Below, in pieces: positions 1 to 6,425 of a stretch of DNA of 11,195 nt. Position 1 is the stretch's first letter, and each line of letters opens with the position of its first letter. Under the pieces are notes generated by a model, which worked only from the letters and a program-made list of their open reading frames with translations, did not search any database and was not told the DNA's origin. Source of the stretch: Fimbriimonadales bacterium (GTDB taxonomy: Bacteria; Armatimonadota; Fimbriimonadia; Fimbriimonadales; Fimbriimonadaceae); assembly GCA_026392145.1 (NCBI GenBank), contig JAPLCS010000408.1, positions 1 to 11,195 on the forward strand, given 5' to 3'. Both the position numbers and the translations under genes were made by a program.

Positions 1-882
1 CTCTAAACCAACAGACTTAATCAACCACTGTGAAATTGATTTCTGGGCTTCTGAGTAAGTAGGTTTTGCGCTTCCAATAAAAAGCAAGTGTTCTGCGAGA
101 CAGTTATCACTTGGTTTGAGACAGTCTGATATTAATTGACTAATTGGAGGTGACGAGAGTGTGATATCGTTCAAAGCTGTTGGAACGTCCTTCAGTTCCT
201 TCGCAGTTCCGCTACCTGTGAGTATTTTCAATGCTGTTTCCGATGGATTTGGATCACTGAGCGTATCAACTTTAGTATCAACTAAAGGCATCGGCCCCAG
301 AACTGTCAATTCGGAGGCAAGTGGATTGAATTTCACGAAAGACTTTGAACCTGAGGAATCCAATAACTGAATTTTCTTAATTTCTGGCTCATGTGGCTTG
401 AATTTCACACCTTCGGGACCTAACCAAACTTCAAACCCAGCTTTATCAACCGAGAAAGCGTGAATTGCTGGTGCATACCTATTTGGCGCATCACCAAGTT
501 GCCATGAATCAGGCCGATCTTGCACGTAAGCCTGCTTCAAAAATACTTTTGCTTCAGATACTTTGCCGAGTAAGGTACGAACCTCAGCTAATTTAGAAGA
601 ATCCAAAGTGGGGTCTCCATCAGCAACAATCTGAATCGAGTCATCCGTGCGCCAAATTCTGGTTTTAGACGTGTAATCTTTTCCCCTTTGAGCCAGCGCA
701 AAAGCACATGTAAAAAGCTTTTCATTACTTGCTGGCATCACTCGAGTATCAGCAAAACGCTCAAAGAGAACTGACCCATCAAGTTCCGTAACAATAGCTG
801 CTGTAATAGCTCCTTTCAGTTTAGGACTATCCAAAGGAGCAGCCCAAAGTGAAGGACCAACAAGCAGGGAAGCCAGAATCAT
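1..882 (-). CDS. dacB: D-alanyl-D-alanine carboxypeptidase/endopeptidase, PBP4 (S13) family; 3' end cut by window edge
   Basis: Reading the minus strand from an ATG at 882 gives 294 codons open to base 1, so the C-terminus lies outside the window. Family S13 enzymes are periplasmic penicillin-binding proteins that trim or cut peptidoglycan peptide cross-links. Seen here: a short hydrophobic N-terminus ending SLWAA (likely signal peptide), the nucleophile motif SNEK (S52, K55) in the context MPASNEKLF, and the second motif SDN (S258-N260) in SDNCLAEHLL. About 200 residues separate the two motifs. That spacing is typical of PBP4-type class C enzymes, which carry extra domains between them. The third motif, KTG, would fall beyond the edge. 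The start is uncertain: GTG at 888 is in frame, and an in-frame TAG at 892-894 (the thpR stop) limits extension. No Shine-Dalgarno is visible. It follows thpR with a gap of only a few bases, suggesting co-transcription. The family call is fairly sure; the start is less so. Confidence 0.85.
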   Translation of the reverse strand, partial: MILASLLVGPSLWAAPLDSPKLKGAITAAIVTELDGSVLFERFADTRVMPASNEKLFTCAFALAQRGKDYTSKTRIWRTDDSIQIVADGDPTLDSSKLAEVRTLLGKVSEAKVFLKQAYVQDRPDSWQLGDAPNRYAPAIHAFSVDKAGFEVWLGPEGVKFKPHEPEIKKIQLLDSSGSKSFVKFNPLASELTVLGPMPLVDTKVDTLSDPNPSETALKILTGSGTAKELKDVPTALNDITLSSPPISQLISDCLKPSDNCLAEHLLFIGSAKPTYSEAQKSISQWLIKSVGLE

Positions 883-891
883 AGACACATT

Positions 892-1431
892 CTACTGTTG
901 ATTCAGCTTAAATCGATGAAGCGCTTCATAACTTCCATCAGGAAGACTGTTGAACAATACAACTTCAGTTGCAAGCCATTCGGCATCTTCAATTTTGGCT
1001 CCCGAATGCATAAAGTCTCTAAGCTTATGACCAAGTTTGGTAGAAGCTGGTTTCATCCGACTCAAGGTGAGATGCGGAGTAAATTCACCTTCATTCGGCT
1101 CACAAACTCCCTCAACGGCTGTGCGTAATGTTGATATGTTATCGGATACAACGTTAAGAAACAGAACCCCAGGTCTCTTCAAGTCAGGAAAGCCCGAAAT
1201 ACCTCTCAAAGATAAGGCAACTTCCGACTGCGACTGCAATAATTCCTGAATTGAATCTATAACCACATGTGGTTGCTCATCACCAATGAAACCTAGTGTT
1301 ACATGCCACTTTTCCGGTGATACCCATCTCATCCCTTGTCTACTCAACTTCTCCTGAACTTTGGGAACATATTCTGCAAGTAGAGACCTAACGTGAGGAG
1401 ATGGTTCAATGGCAAGAAAAAGTTTGTTCAT
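892..1431 (-). CDS. thpR: RNA 2',3'-cyclic phosphodiesterase (2H phosphoesterase, ThpR/LigT family)
   Basis: The protein has 179 residues, the usual size for this family. It shows the two hallmark H-x-T motifs of 2H phosphoesterases: H43-V-T45 (in KWHVTLGF) and H120-L-T122 (in PHLTLSR). The two histidines act together to hydrolyse 2',3'-cyclic phosphate ends of RNA to 2'-phosphates; some members also ligate tRNA halves in vitro. The protein is expected to be cytoplasmic. I chose the ATG at 1431 because MNKLFLAIEP is the normal family N-terminus. The longer reading from 1470 adds 13 residues unlike the family and would overlap the upstream prepilin gene. With this start the gap to the prepilin stop is 8 bp, and the dacB frame begins a few bases after its own TAG stop, so the three genes look co-transcribed. 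No convincing Shine-Dalgarno precedes the start. The cellular role of the family is poorly known. Confidence 0.9.
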   Translation of the reverse strand: MNKLFLAIEPSPHVRSLLAEYVPKVQEKLSRQGMRWVSPEKWHVTLGFIGDEQPHVVIDSIQELLQSQSEVALSLRGISGFPDLKRPGVLFLNVVSDNISTLRTAVEGVCEPNEGEFTPHLTLSRMKPASTKLGHKLRDFMHSGAKIEDAEWLATEVVLFNSLPDGSYEALHRFKLNQQ

Positions 1432-1439
1432 TATTTTGA

Positions 1440-2120
1440 CTATGGATTTGTTCGGATGTCCCTCAGCCATTTGGCATGAAGATCAAGAAAAAGGCGGTTT
1501 CGTCCACCAGCATGAGGGGTTTTCCCTTTTAGATCTGCGGTGACGGTAGGAATTGTAGCAGGAAAATAGGGATCAACAAGAAGTTCGACTTGTGAAGACC
1601 CAGAAACTTGTCCTACCTGTGGGTTGTTAGCTATATTTAAGTCAGTAACTATTTGATCAGTGGATTTGCCCCAAAAATTGTCCAATTCAACAACGATTCC
1701 CGCTCGATCAAATCTCCACATCCAATAGCTAGAGTTACCTTGTCTAACTTGAATAGCATTGCTAAGAATAGTGTTATTTACAGAAGGACAATTCCAAATT
1801 TCGACATTTTTTAGATAGGGTCTAAGAAGTAACTCAGCCCAGCCCGAACGAGGGTCCGATGGAGGCCATTGCGTCCAAGGTCGATAGCCCAATGAGAGTT
1901 TGAGGTCCCGCCTATCTGGGTAGAGATCATCTGAGTCAGACAAATAGAGAGAGATACCAGTACCGATTTGTTTGTGGTTAGAAAGGCATGCAATCCTTTT
2001 AGCTGATCCTTTCGCCGCTTGAAATACTGGAAAGAGAATCGCTGCAAGGATAGCAATAATGGCAATCACTACCAACAGCTCAATGAGAGTAAAGCCATTA
2101 CGCTTCTTTATGAGAATCAT
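1440..2120 (-). CDS. Prepilin-like (type II secretion pseudopilin / DUF1559-like) protein with N-terminal cleavage-methylation site
   Basis: This 226-residue protein begins [16 protein letters not shown], a class III prepilin leader: basic leader, cleavage after G9, and glutamate at +5 of the mature chain (E14). A hydrophobic helix ending [10 protein letters not shown] follows. Next comes the block [19 protein letters not shown] and an acidic SDSDDLYP stretch, both typical of the abundant pseudopilin-like proteins of Armatimonadota, Planctomycetota and relatives. Near the C-terminus is the H-x9-D box ([11 protein letters not shown]) followed by LHAKW. The family norm is DGHAKW, so the box glycine is replaced by leucine. 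The precursor would be processed by a prepilin peptidase and anchored in the inner membrane or assembled in a pilus-like structure; the actual role is unknown. GTG at 2147 is an alternative start, but the ATG at 2120 gives a normal leader length. It is the first gene of the leftward group and diverges from the transaldolase gene. Confidence 0.88.
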   Translation of the reverse strand: MILIKKRNGFTLIELLVVIAIIAILAAILFPVFQAAKGSAKRIACLSNHKQIGTGISLYLSDSDDLYPDRRDLKLSLGYRPWTQWPPSDPRSGWAELLLRPYLKNVEIWNCPSVNNTILSNAIQVRQGNSSYWMWRFDRAGIVVELDNFWGKSTDQIVTDLNIANNPQVGQVSGSSQVELLVDPYFPATIPTVTADLKGKTPHAGGRNRLFLDLHAKWLRDIRTNP

Positions 2121-2179
2121 GGTCGAAAGTGTTGCAATGTAATTCACTCAATGTTCATTTTGCGTCAAAATAGAGAGCG

Positions 2180-2836
2180 ATGAAGCTTTTTGTTGATACT
2201 GGTGATGTTGAAGAGGTACGCCTCGCTGCAGAATGGGGGATTATTGATGGGGTAACCACCAACCCAACGCTCATCGCCAAATCTGGAAAGGGCTTCAAGG
2301 AAACCGTTCTCAAGATTTGCGAATTGGTACCCGGTGGAGCAATCAGTGCGGAAGTGGTAGCTACTGACTACGACACGATGCTCAAGGAGGCATTGGAAAT
2401 CAGCAGTTGGCATGAGCAAATTGTTGTGAAAGTTCCCCTTATCGAATCAGGTGTTCGGTTAGTTTCCACCCTCAGCGATAAAGGTATTCGAACCAACGTT
2501 ACTCTCGTATTCTCAGTGGGTCAAGCTCTCATGGCAGCAAAGGCTGGAGCAACTTACATTTCAAACTTTGTAGGGAGAGTCGATGACCTCGGAGCAGATG
2601 GAATGGAGGCGGTTCGAGATACTGTGGACATGATTAATACATACGGATTTGAGTCTGAGGTTCTTGTCGCTTCAGTGAGACATCCGATGCACGTCCTAGA
2701 ATCTATCAGAGCCGGTGCACACGTTGCTACCATGCCTTTCTCTGCCATGAAAATGCTCTTTAAGCATCCAATGACCGATTCCGGATTAGCCAGGTTTCTT
2801 GATGACTGGAACAAAGCCGGTCTGTCTATTTCCTAA
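2180..2836 (+). CDS. tal: Transaldolase, small TalC/FSA-like type
   Basis: The 218-residue protein matches the short transaldolase/fructose-6-phosphate aldolase family of about 215-220 residues. Seen: MKLFVDTGDVEEV at the N-terminus, GVTTNPTLIAK (24-34), the Schiff-base lysine K84 in VVKVP, RTNVTLVFS (104-112), GATYISNFVGRVDD (123-136) and ASVRHPMHV near the C-terminus. F130 sits where E. coli FSA has Tyr131. TalC transaldolases have Phe there, so transaldolase (pentose phosphate pathway, dihydroxyacetone transfer between sugar phosphates) is favoured over F6P aldolase. It is cytoplasmic and expected to form a decamer. ATG at 2180 is the canonical start, with a weak purine-rich AGAGAG about 4 bases before it. 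The gene stands alone on the plus strand. It diverges from the prepilin gene, and its TAA ends exactly where the stop of the PafA/Dop-like gene begins. Confidence 0.95.
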   Translation: MKLFVDTGDVEEVRLAAEWGIIDGVTTNPTLIAKSGKGFKETVLKICELVPGGAISAEVVATDYDTMLKEALEISSWHEQIVVKVPLIESGVRLVSTLSDKGIRTNVTLVFSVGQALMAAKAGATYISNFVGRVDDLGADGMEAVRDTVDMINTYGFESEVLVASVRHPMHVLESIRAGAHVATMPFSAMKMLFKHPMTDSGLARFLDDWNKAGLSIS

Positions 2837-4312
2837 TCATAGGTTTTCATTATTGAAAACTTGATTACCCCACTGGTCACACGGAGTTTCGTAAGTGTCC
2901 AGTGGGTCCTCCATATACACAATTCTTGAACGATCAATTTGAGCTGAACTCCAATCAAAGGCGTAAATGGGGGTTCCTTTCTTTCCGAGAACATACTCGA
3001 CCAGTTTTCCACGACCCTTTGCACGTGTATCTTCTGGAGCATTGAGCTGTGCAACCATTATTTCAGTTTCTGAAACTAACTGAGTCGTCTCAAGTCCGTG
3101 GAACAACGAGAGTTGAGGATCGATGTTGTGATACTCCAAATCAACTGATTGTAGTGAGTCATCTTGCCAACTCACTCCAGTTTCTTTCATGTATTGTTCA
3201 CAAATTAACTTCTTAGCAACCCAATCAAGTTTGTCTCCAAGTTTCATGGGATCATTTTTCAGCGCATCAAGAATGTATCCCCATTGGTCTAAAATCCAGT
3301 CTGTTTGTTCACTTTCACCCCGGTACAGTTCAGCTGCTTCTAAGTATCTGCGCTGAACTTCAAGTGCGTTCGTTACAGCACCATAAACATTGACAGCTTC
3401 CCACTTGTAAGTTGAATCTCGTGAGATGTCCCTGAGTACAGAAACTGGATGAGCCAACAACACGTCATTATCAATCAATCCATCTTCACAAGTTCGGATG
3501 GCCATCGCCGTTGTGCCAACCTTAAGTGCATAAGCGTATTGGTTCTGATTGCTTTCACCAAAGAGCAGGTGAAGTCTCGTCATACCGTTGCGCGTGTACA
3601 TCGTCTCCCACTTAGGATTAATCAACGCTCGGTTAAATCTCACACGAGAGGCCACAGCTTTAAGAATGTGATCTGATCGCTGGCTGAGTTGAAAATCAAC
3701 GGTTGGGTCAGGTTCGACATTGTAAACATGTGAAACCCAAATATAGTCAATCGGGTTTTCCGCTAATTGCTCATCCGTAGGTGCGTCGCCAGCATATAAA
3801 ATATGTCCTCCCACCCGACCAACACCAGCATAGATTTGACGTGTTACCAGAAACGGAATAAGGAAATGCAGGTTTCCATTGAGAAGCTCACCTTCTGCTC
3901 TGACCAAAAAGTTCTCGTGACATCCAAACGTATGACCACCAAAGTGGTCAATAGAGTTATTGTAAACAGAAACAACATCACTGAGACCAAGGTCTTTGAT
4001 GGCGGAGGTGATGAGCCTTTGACCAGCTCGGTCATTCGCTACCAAGTCTCTTAAAGACCTGCATTCAGCCGTAGCGTATTCAAGATGTGATCCAACAGCA
4101 TCAACGTACAACCGTGAACCATTCATCAGAAAACCACCGCTCTGAGCTGGTTCGAAAACGTCATCTCGAGCGTGATAATCTATTGCACCTATTCTTCGAT
4201 CAAAGAAGAGATGGTTCTTAATTTCCTCAACAATATCTTCGGGGCGACCCAAGTCAGGATCCGCAACAAGGCAACCAAACTCAGTTTCTACTCCAAAGAT
4301 TCTGTTGTCCAT
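2837..4312 (-). CDS. PafA/Dop-family (Pup ligase / depupylase-like) carboxylate-amine ligase homologue
   Basis: This 491-residue protein belongs to the glutamine-synthetase-fold family of PafA (attaches Pup to protein lysines) and Dop (deamidates Pup and removes it). Family signatures seen in order: RIFGVETEFGC with E9 and E11; NGSRLYVD (64-71) with the catalytic-type Asp D71; GSHLEYATAEC (74-84); FGCHENFLVR; PFLVTRQ; FQLSQRSDHI (from about 205); RLHLLFGESN (246-255); LKVGTTA; LDWVAKK; DLEYHNID; and DTRAKGRG. The N-terminus is PafA-like. SGRVG/FQLSQRSD- and DPM..LDW.AK-type blocks look Dop-like, so ligase and hydrolase cannot be separated by eye. The INTRDEPHAD block of Mtb PafA/Dop is replaced by INPKWETMYT (231-240). 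The N(M/L)xE glutamate is Gln258. About 28 extra residues lie near 170-204. The start has a good Shine-Dalgarno (GGGAG, 4319-4323). It lies 23 bp after a GNAT gene. No pup or proteasome gene is visible. Confidence 0.88.
   Translation of the reverse strand: MDNRIFGVETEFGCLVADPDLGRPEDIVEEIKNHLFFDRRIGAIDYHARDDVFEPAQSGGFLMNGSRLYVDAVGSHLEYATAECRSLRDLVANDRAGQRLITSAIKDLGLSDVVSVYNNSIDHFGGHTFGCHENFLVRAEGELLNGNLHFLIPFLVTRQIYAGVGRVGGHILYAGDAPTDEQLAENPIDYIWVSHVYNVEPDPTVDFQLSQRSDHILKAVASRVRFNRALINPKWETMYTRNGMTRLHLLFGESNQNQYAYALKVGTTAMAIRTCEDGLIDNDVLLAHPVSVLRDISRDSTYKWEAVNVYGAVTNALEVQRRYLEAAELYRGESEQTDWILDQWGYILDALKNDPMKLGDKLDWVAKKLICEQYMKETGVSWQDDSLQSVDLEYHNIDPQLSLFHGLETTQLVSETEIMVAQLNAPEDTRAKGRGKLVEYVLGKKGTPIYAFDWSSAQIDRSRIVYMEDPLDTYETPCDQWGNQVFNNENL
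2841..2862. other. AT-rich hairpin at the tal / PafA-Dop convergent junction
   Basis: AGGTTTTC (2841-2848) pairs with GAAAACTT (2855-2862) around an ATTATT loop, with one G-T pair. It lies a few bases after the tal stop on the plus strand and within the last codons of the PafA/Dop-like gene on the minus strand. The two stop codons abut, so there is no other room for a terminator between these genes. The stem is weak and lacks a clean T run on either side. A bidirectional terminator or 3' end stabiliser is possible but not shown. Confidence 0.3.
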
Positions 4313-4318
4313 GAAACT

Positions 4319-4323
4319 CTCCC
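4319..4323 (-). promoter_or_regulatory. Shine-Dalgarno of the PafA/Dop-like gene
   Basis: On the minus strand GGGAG (part of GGGAGAG) lies six bases before the ATG at 4312. It is one of the few clear ribosome binding sites in the window. It fixes the start at the residue that gives the family's normal MDxRIFGxETE N-terminus. It suggests this gene is translated independently of the GNAT gene upstream, in contrast with the overlapping M32/GNAT pair. Confidence 0.7.
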
Positions 4324-4335
4324 GCCTAGCCGGTT

Positions 4336-4935
4336 CTACGATAGATAAGTAAGTCTGTTCTCAAGGTTAACCTTAACCTCTGGCCACTCTTCTTTTAAGA
4401 TTGAAAAAAATGCCGTATCTCGGAAAAATCCATGTTGAGTCAATCGATGTCTTCTTAAAACACCTTCCGGCTTGGCACCAAGTTTTCTTAAGGCAGATGC
4501 AGAATGTAAGTTGTTGACATCGCACTTGAGAGTTACTTTTTCTGCACCTAAATATTCGAATGCGTGCCCCAACATGATAAGTTTGCATTCTGGATTTACT
4601 CTCGTTCCTCGTGCGCTTGGCGCGTACCAAGTCATACCGACTTCAAGATGGTAATCACAAGGACGGATGTCCATGAAACAAGACATTCCGATAGCATGAT
4701 TAGTCAGCTTGTTCACCACAACATAAGGAAATATAGTAGAGTCAGTGAGCAACCAAGAAATGAAGTCTTTAAATGCTTGAACATTGATTTCACTCGGCAC
4801 ATTACTCACAAAATATTTGAACGTGTCCAGCGAATCACAAGCTTTACATAGGTCCTCGGCATCACTCAGCAAAGGGGGACGAAGAATCAAGGTATCTCCT
4901 TCGAGCACTCCCCTAAATTCGTTAGGGTGAACCAT
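4336..4935 (-). CDS. GNAT-family N-acetyltransferase, RimJ/RimL type (Acetyltransf_3)
   Basis: The 199-residue protein has the layout of the RimJ/RimL-like GNAT branch. LRPPLLSDAEDL is at the N-terminus, and a central strand EVGMTWYAPSARGTRVNPECK leads into the acetyl-CoA binding helix. After it comes LGAEKVTLKCDVNNLHSASALRKLGAKPEGVLRRH and a C-terminal DTAFFSILKEEWPEVK. The TxVNxExK version of the acetyl-CoA motif and the GVLRRH...RDT...SILxxEWP tail mark a recognisable subgroup whose substrates are unknown; better-known relatives acetylate protein N-termini or small amines. Its ATG overlaps the stop of the M32 peptidase gene by one base (TAATG), which implies translational coupling, and the PafA/Dop-like gene starts 23 bp after it. 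This placement hints at a protein-modification role, but that is inference. The family call is secure; the substrate is unknown. Confidence 0.88.
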   Translation of the reverse strand: MVHPNEFRGVLEGDTLILRPPLLSDAEDLCKACDSLDTFKYFVSNVPSEINVQAFKDFISWLLTDSTIFPYVVVNKLTNHAIGMSCFMDIRPCDYHLEVGMTWYAPSARGTRVNPECKLIMLGHAFEYLGAEKVTLKCDVNNLHSASALRKLGAKPEGVLRRHRLTQHGFFRDTAFFSILKEEWPEVKVNLENRLTYLS

Positions 4936-6416
4936 TAAAGTTGATACAAAGCGCTGAACTTTGCGGTTGCATAGTCAATCCAAGGCTGAGCCTTCATTGG
5001 TTCTCCAACAATGTGTTCAACAAGATACTTTGGAGGCATCAATTTGCCATACCCATAAACTTTTTCAGTAAGCCAATCGAGTATCGGTCGGAAATTTCCG
5101 GACTGAATTAGTTCATCACAGTTTGGCAATTCGCTCAGCATTCTATTGTGAATTTGAACCCCGATTAAATTCCCATAACTGTAGGTAGGGAAATAACCGA
5201 TGCTACCTTTCGACCAATGAACATCTTGCATGCATCCAAGAGAATCAGTGGGAGGAACAATTCCAAGATACTCCTCATACTTTGCATTCCAAGCCTCTGG
5301 CAGATTCTTTACATCAAGTTTTCCGGTGATGATTTCAACTTCAATCTCAAACCTGACGAGTATATGAAGGTTGTAGCTGATTTCGTCAGCACCAACTCGA
5401 ATAAAGCTTGGCTCAACTTTATTGTAGGCGGCGTAAAACTGGTCAACATTGTATTCAGCCAAAAACGGATGCTGCTCTTGGAACCAAGTCCAGAAGTACT
5501 TCCAAAATGTATAACTCCGACCGATAACGTTCTCCCAAGTCCTGCTTTGAGACTCATGAACAGCCAGGCTCACACCCCCGCAAAGCGGTGTTCCTGCCCA
5601 GTCAGCACGCTGATTTTGCTCATACAATCCATGCCCCATTTCATGCAACGTGGAGCTAACAATCCCTTTGATGTGTTCACTTGGGCGGGTTGTCATTCGA
5701 ACGTCTCCCGGACCGCTCCCAGCACAGAAAGCATTATTAGCTACATCAAGTCGACCATTGTTGAGACTAAATCCAATCTGACGGACAATTCGCTCCATTG
5801 TCATTTTCAATCGATCATTGTTCCAATCTCGAACCAAGAACGAATCATCGATACTAACCTTACTGCCCTTAATAGCTTTCAGCAGTTCAATGCTAGGACC
5901 CTTTATTTGGCCCAACGTGGATTCTGCTTCAGCGAAAGTTGAATCCTCCTCGTAAAGATTGATGAGCGCATCGTACGGGTGATTCTTGTAGGTTAAGCAC
6001 TCCGCTGTTTCTTTTGCTATTTCGAAAACTTCTTTGTAGTAGGGAGCCAAGAGAGAATAATTGTTATCTTGCTTCGCCTTTCTCCATGTTTGATAGGCAT
6101 CCGTAGTTACCTTCGACTTACGTTCAATTAAATCCAGAGGGAGCTTAGTTGCTTCTTCTACTTCTGCAAGTAAAATTCGGATGGCGGCCTGATCTTGATC
6201 AGCACCAGATGCCTTAGCATCATCAAGATCGGTTCTAAATTCATCCGATGTCAGAATGGCATGTCTGAGTCTGGATAGCCTTAGTAAGTGCTCAGATCGG
6301 GCAGCAAGTCCACCGGCAGGCATGAGTAACTGCTGATCCCAGTTCATCAGACCTATTGCCGAATTTAACGCATCAAGTTCACGGTATTTGGCCATGACGC
6401 GTTCAAAAGCACTCAT
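4935..6416 (-). CDS. Metallocarboxypeptidase, M32 family (carboxypeptidase Taq type)
   Basis: The protein has 493 residues, the full length for M32 peptidases (about 500). It carries the zinc site HExxH at H258-E259-x-x-H262 (LHEMGHGLYEQN). The third ligand E288 lies in HESQSRTWEN, exactly 30 residues after the first histidine, as in the Pyrococcus enzyme. Other family blocks seen are the N-terminal AIGLMNWDQQLLMPAGG and, near the C-terminus, DxLGCMQDVHWSKGSIGYFPTYSYGN. These enzymes remove C-terminal residues from peptides with broad specificity in the cytoplasm and probably help recycle peptides. The ATG at 6416 gives the normal N-terminus. The gene starts 9 bp after glnD stops, and its stop overlaps the start of the GNAT gene (TAATG). 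No signal peptide is present. The call is secure. Confidence 0.96.
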   Translation of the reverse strand: MSAFERVMAKYRELDALNSAIGLMNWDQQLLMPAGGLAARSEHLLRLSRLRHAILTSDEFRTDLDDAKASGADQDQAAIRILLAEVEEATKLPLDLIERKSKVTTDAYQTWRKAKQDNNYSLLAPYYKEVFEIAKETAECLTYKNHPYDALINLYEEDSTFAEAESTLGQIKGPSIELLKAIKGSKVSIDDSFLVRDWNNDRLKMTMERIVRQIGFSLNNGRLDVANNAFCAGSGPGDVRMTTRPSEHIKGIVSSTLHEMGHGLYEQNQRADWAGTPLCGGVSLAVHESQSRTWENVIGRSYTFWKYFWTWFQEQHPFLAEYNVDQFYAAYNKVEPSFIRVGADEISYNLHILVRFEIEVEIITGKLDVKNLPEAWNAKYEEYLGIVPPTDSLGCMQDVHWSKGSIGYFPTYSYGNLIGVQIHNRMLSELPNCDELIQSGNFRPILDWLTEKVYGYGKLMPPKYLVEHIVGEPMKAQPWIDYATAKFSALYQL

Positions 6417-6425
6417 ATAACCATT

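Noticed and set aside
161..370. 69-codon plus-strand reading frame
   Set aside because: It lies antisense to the partial dacB gene, whose minus-strand frame has clear SxxK and SxN motifs.
2121..2147. GTG start of the prepilin-like gene at 2147
   Set aside because: It would add nine residues before an already normal prepilin leader and has no ribosome binding site.
2163..2168. TTGACG on the minus strand as a -35 box for the prepilin gene
   Set aside because: No acceptable -10 hexamer lies 16-18 bases downstream (GAATTA or AATTAC only).
4313..4335. Search for a pup/UBact-like small gene beside the PafA/Dop homologue
   Set aside because: The 23-bp gap upstream and the abutting tal gene downstream leave no room, and no short frame with a GGE/GGQ end was seen.
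5217..5942. 241-codon plus-strand reading frame
   Set aside because: It is antisense to the M32 peptidase zinc-site region; its sequence shows no family features.
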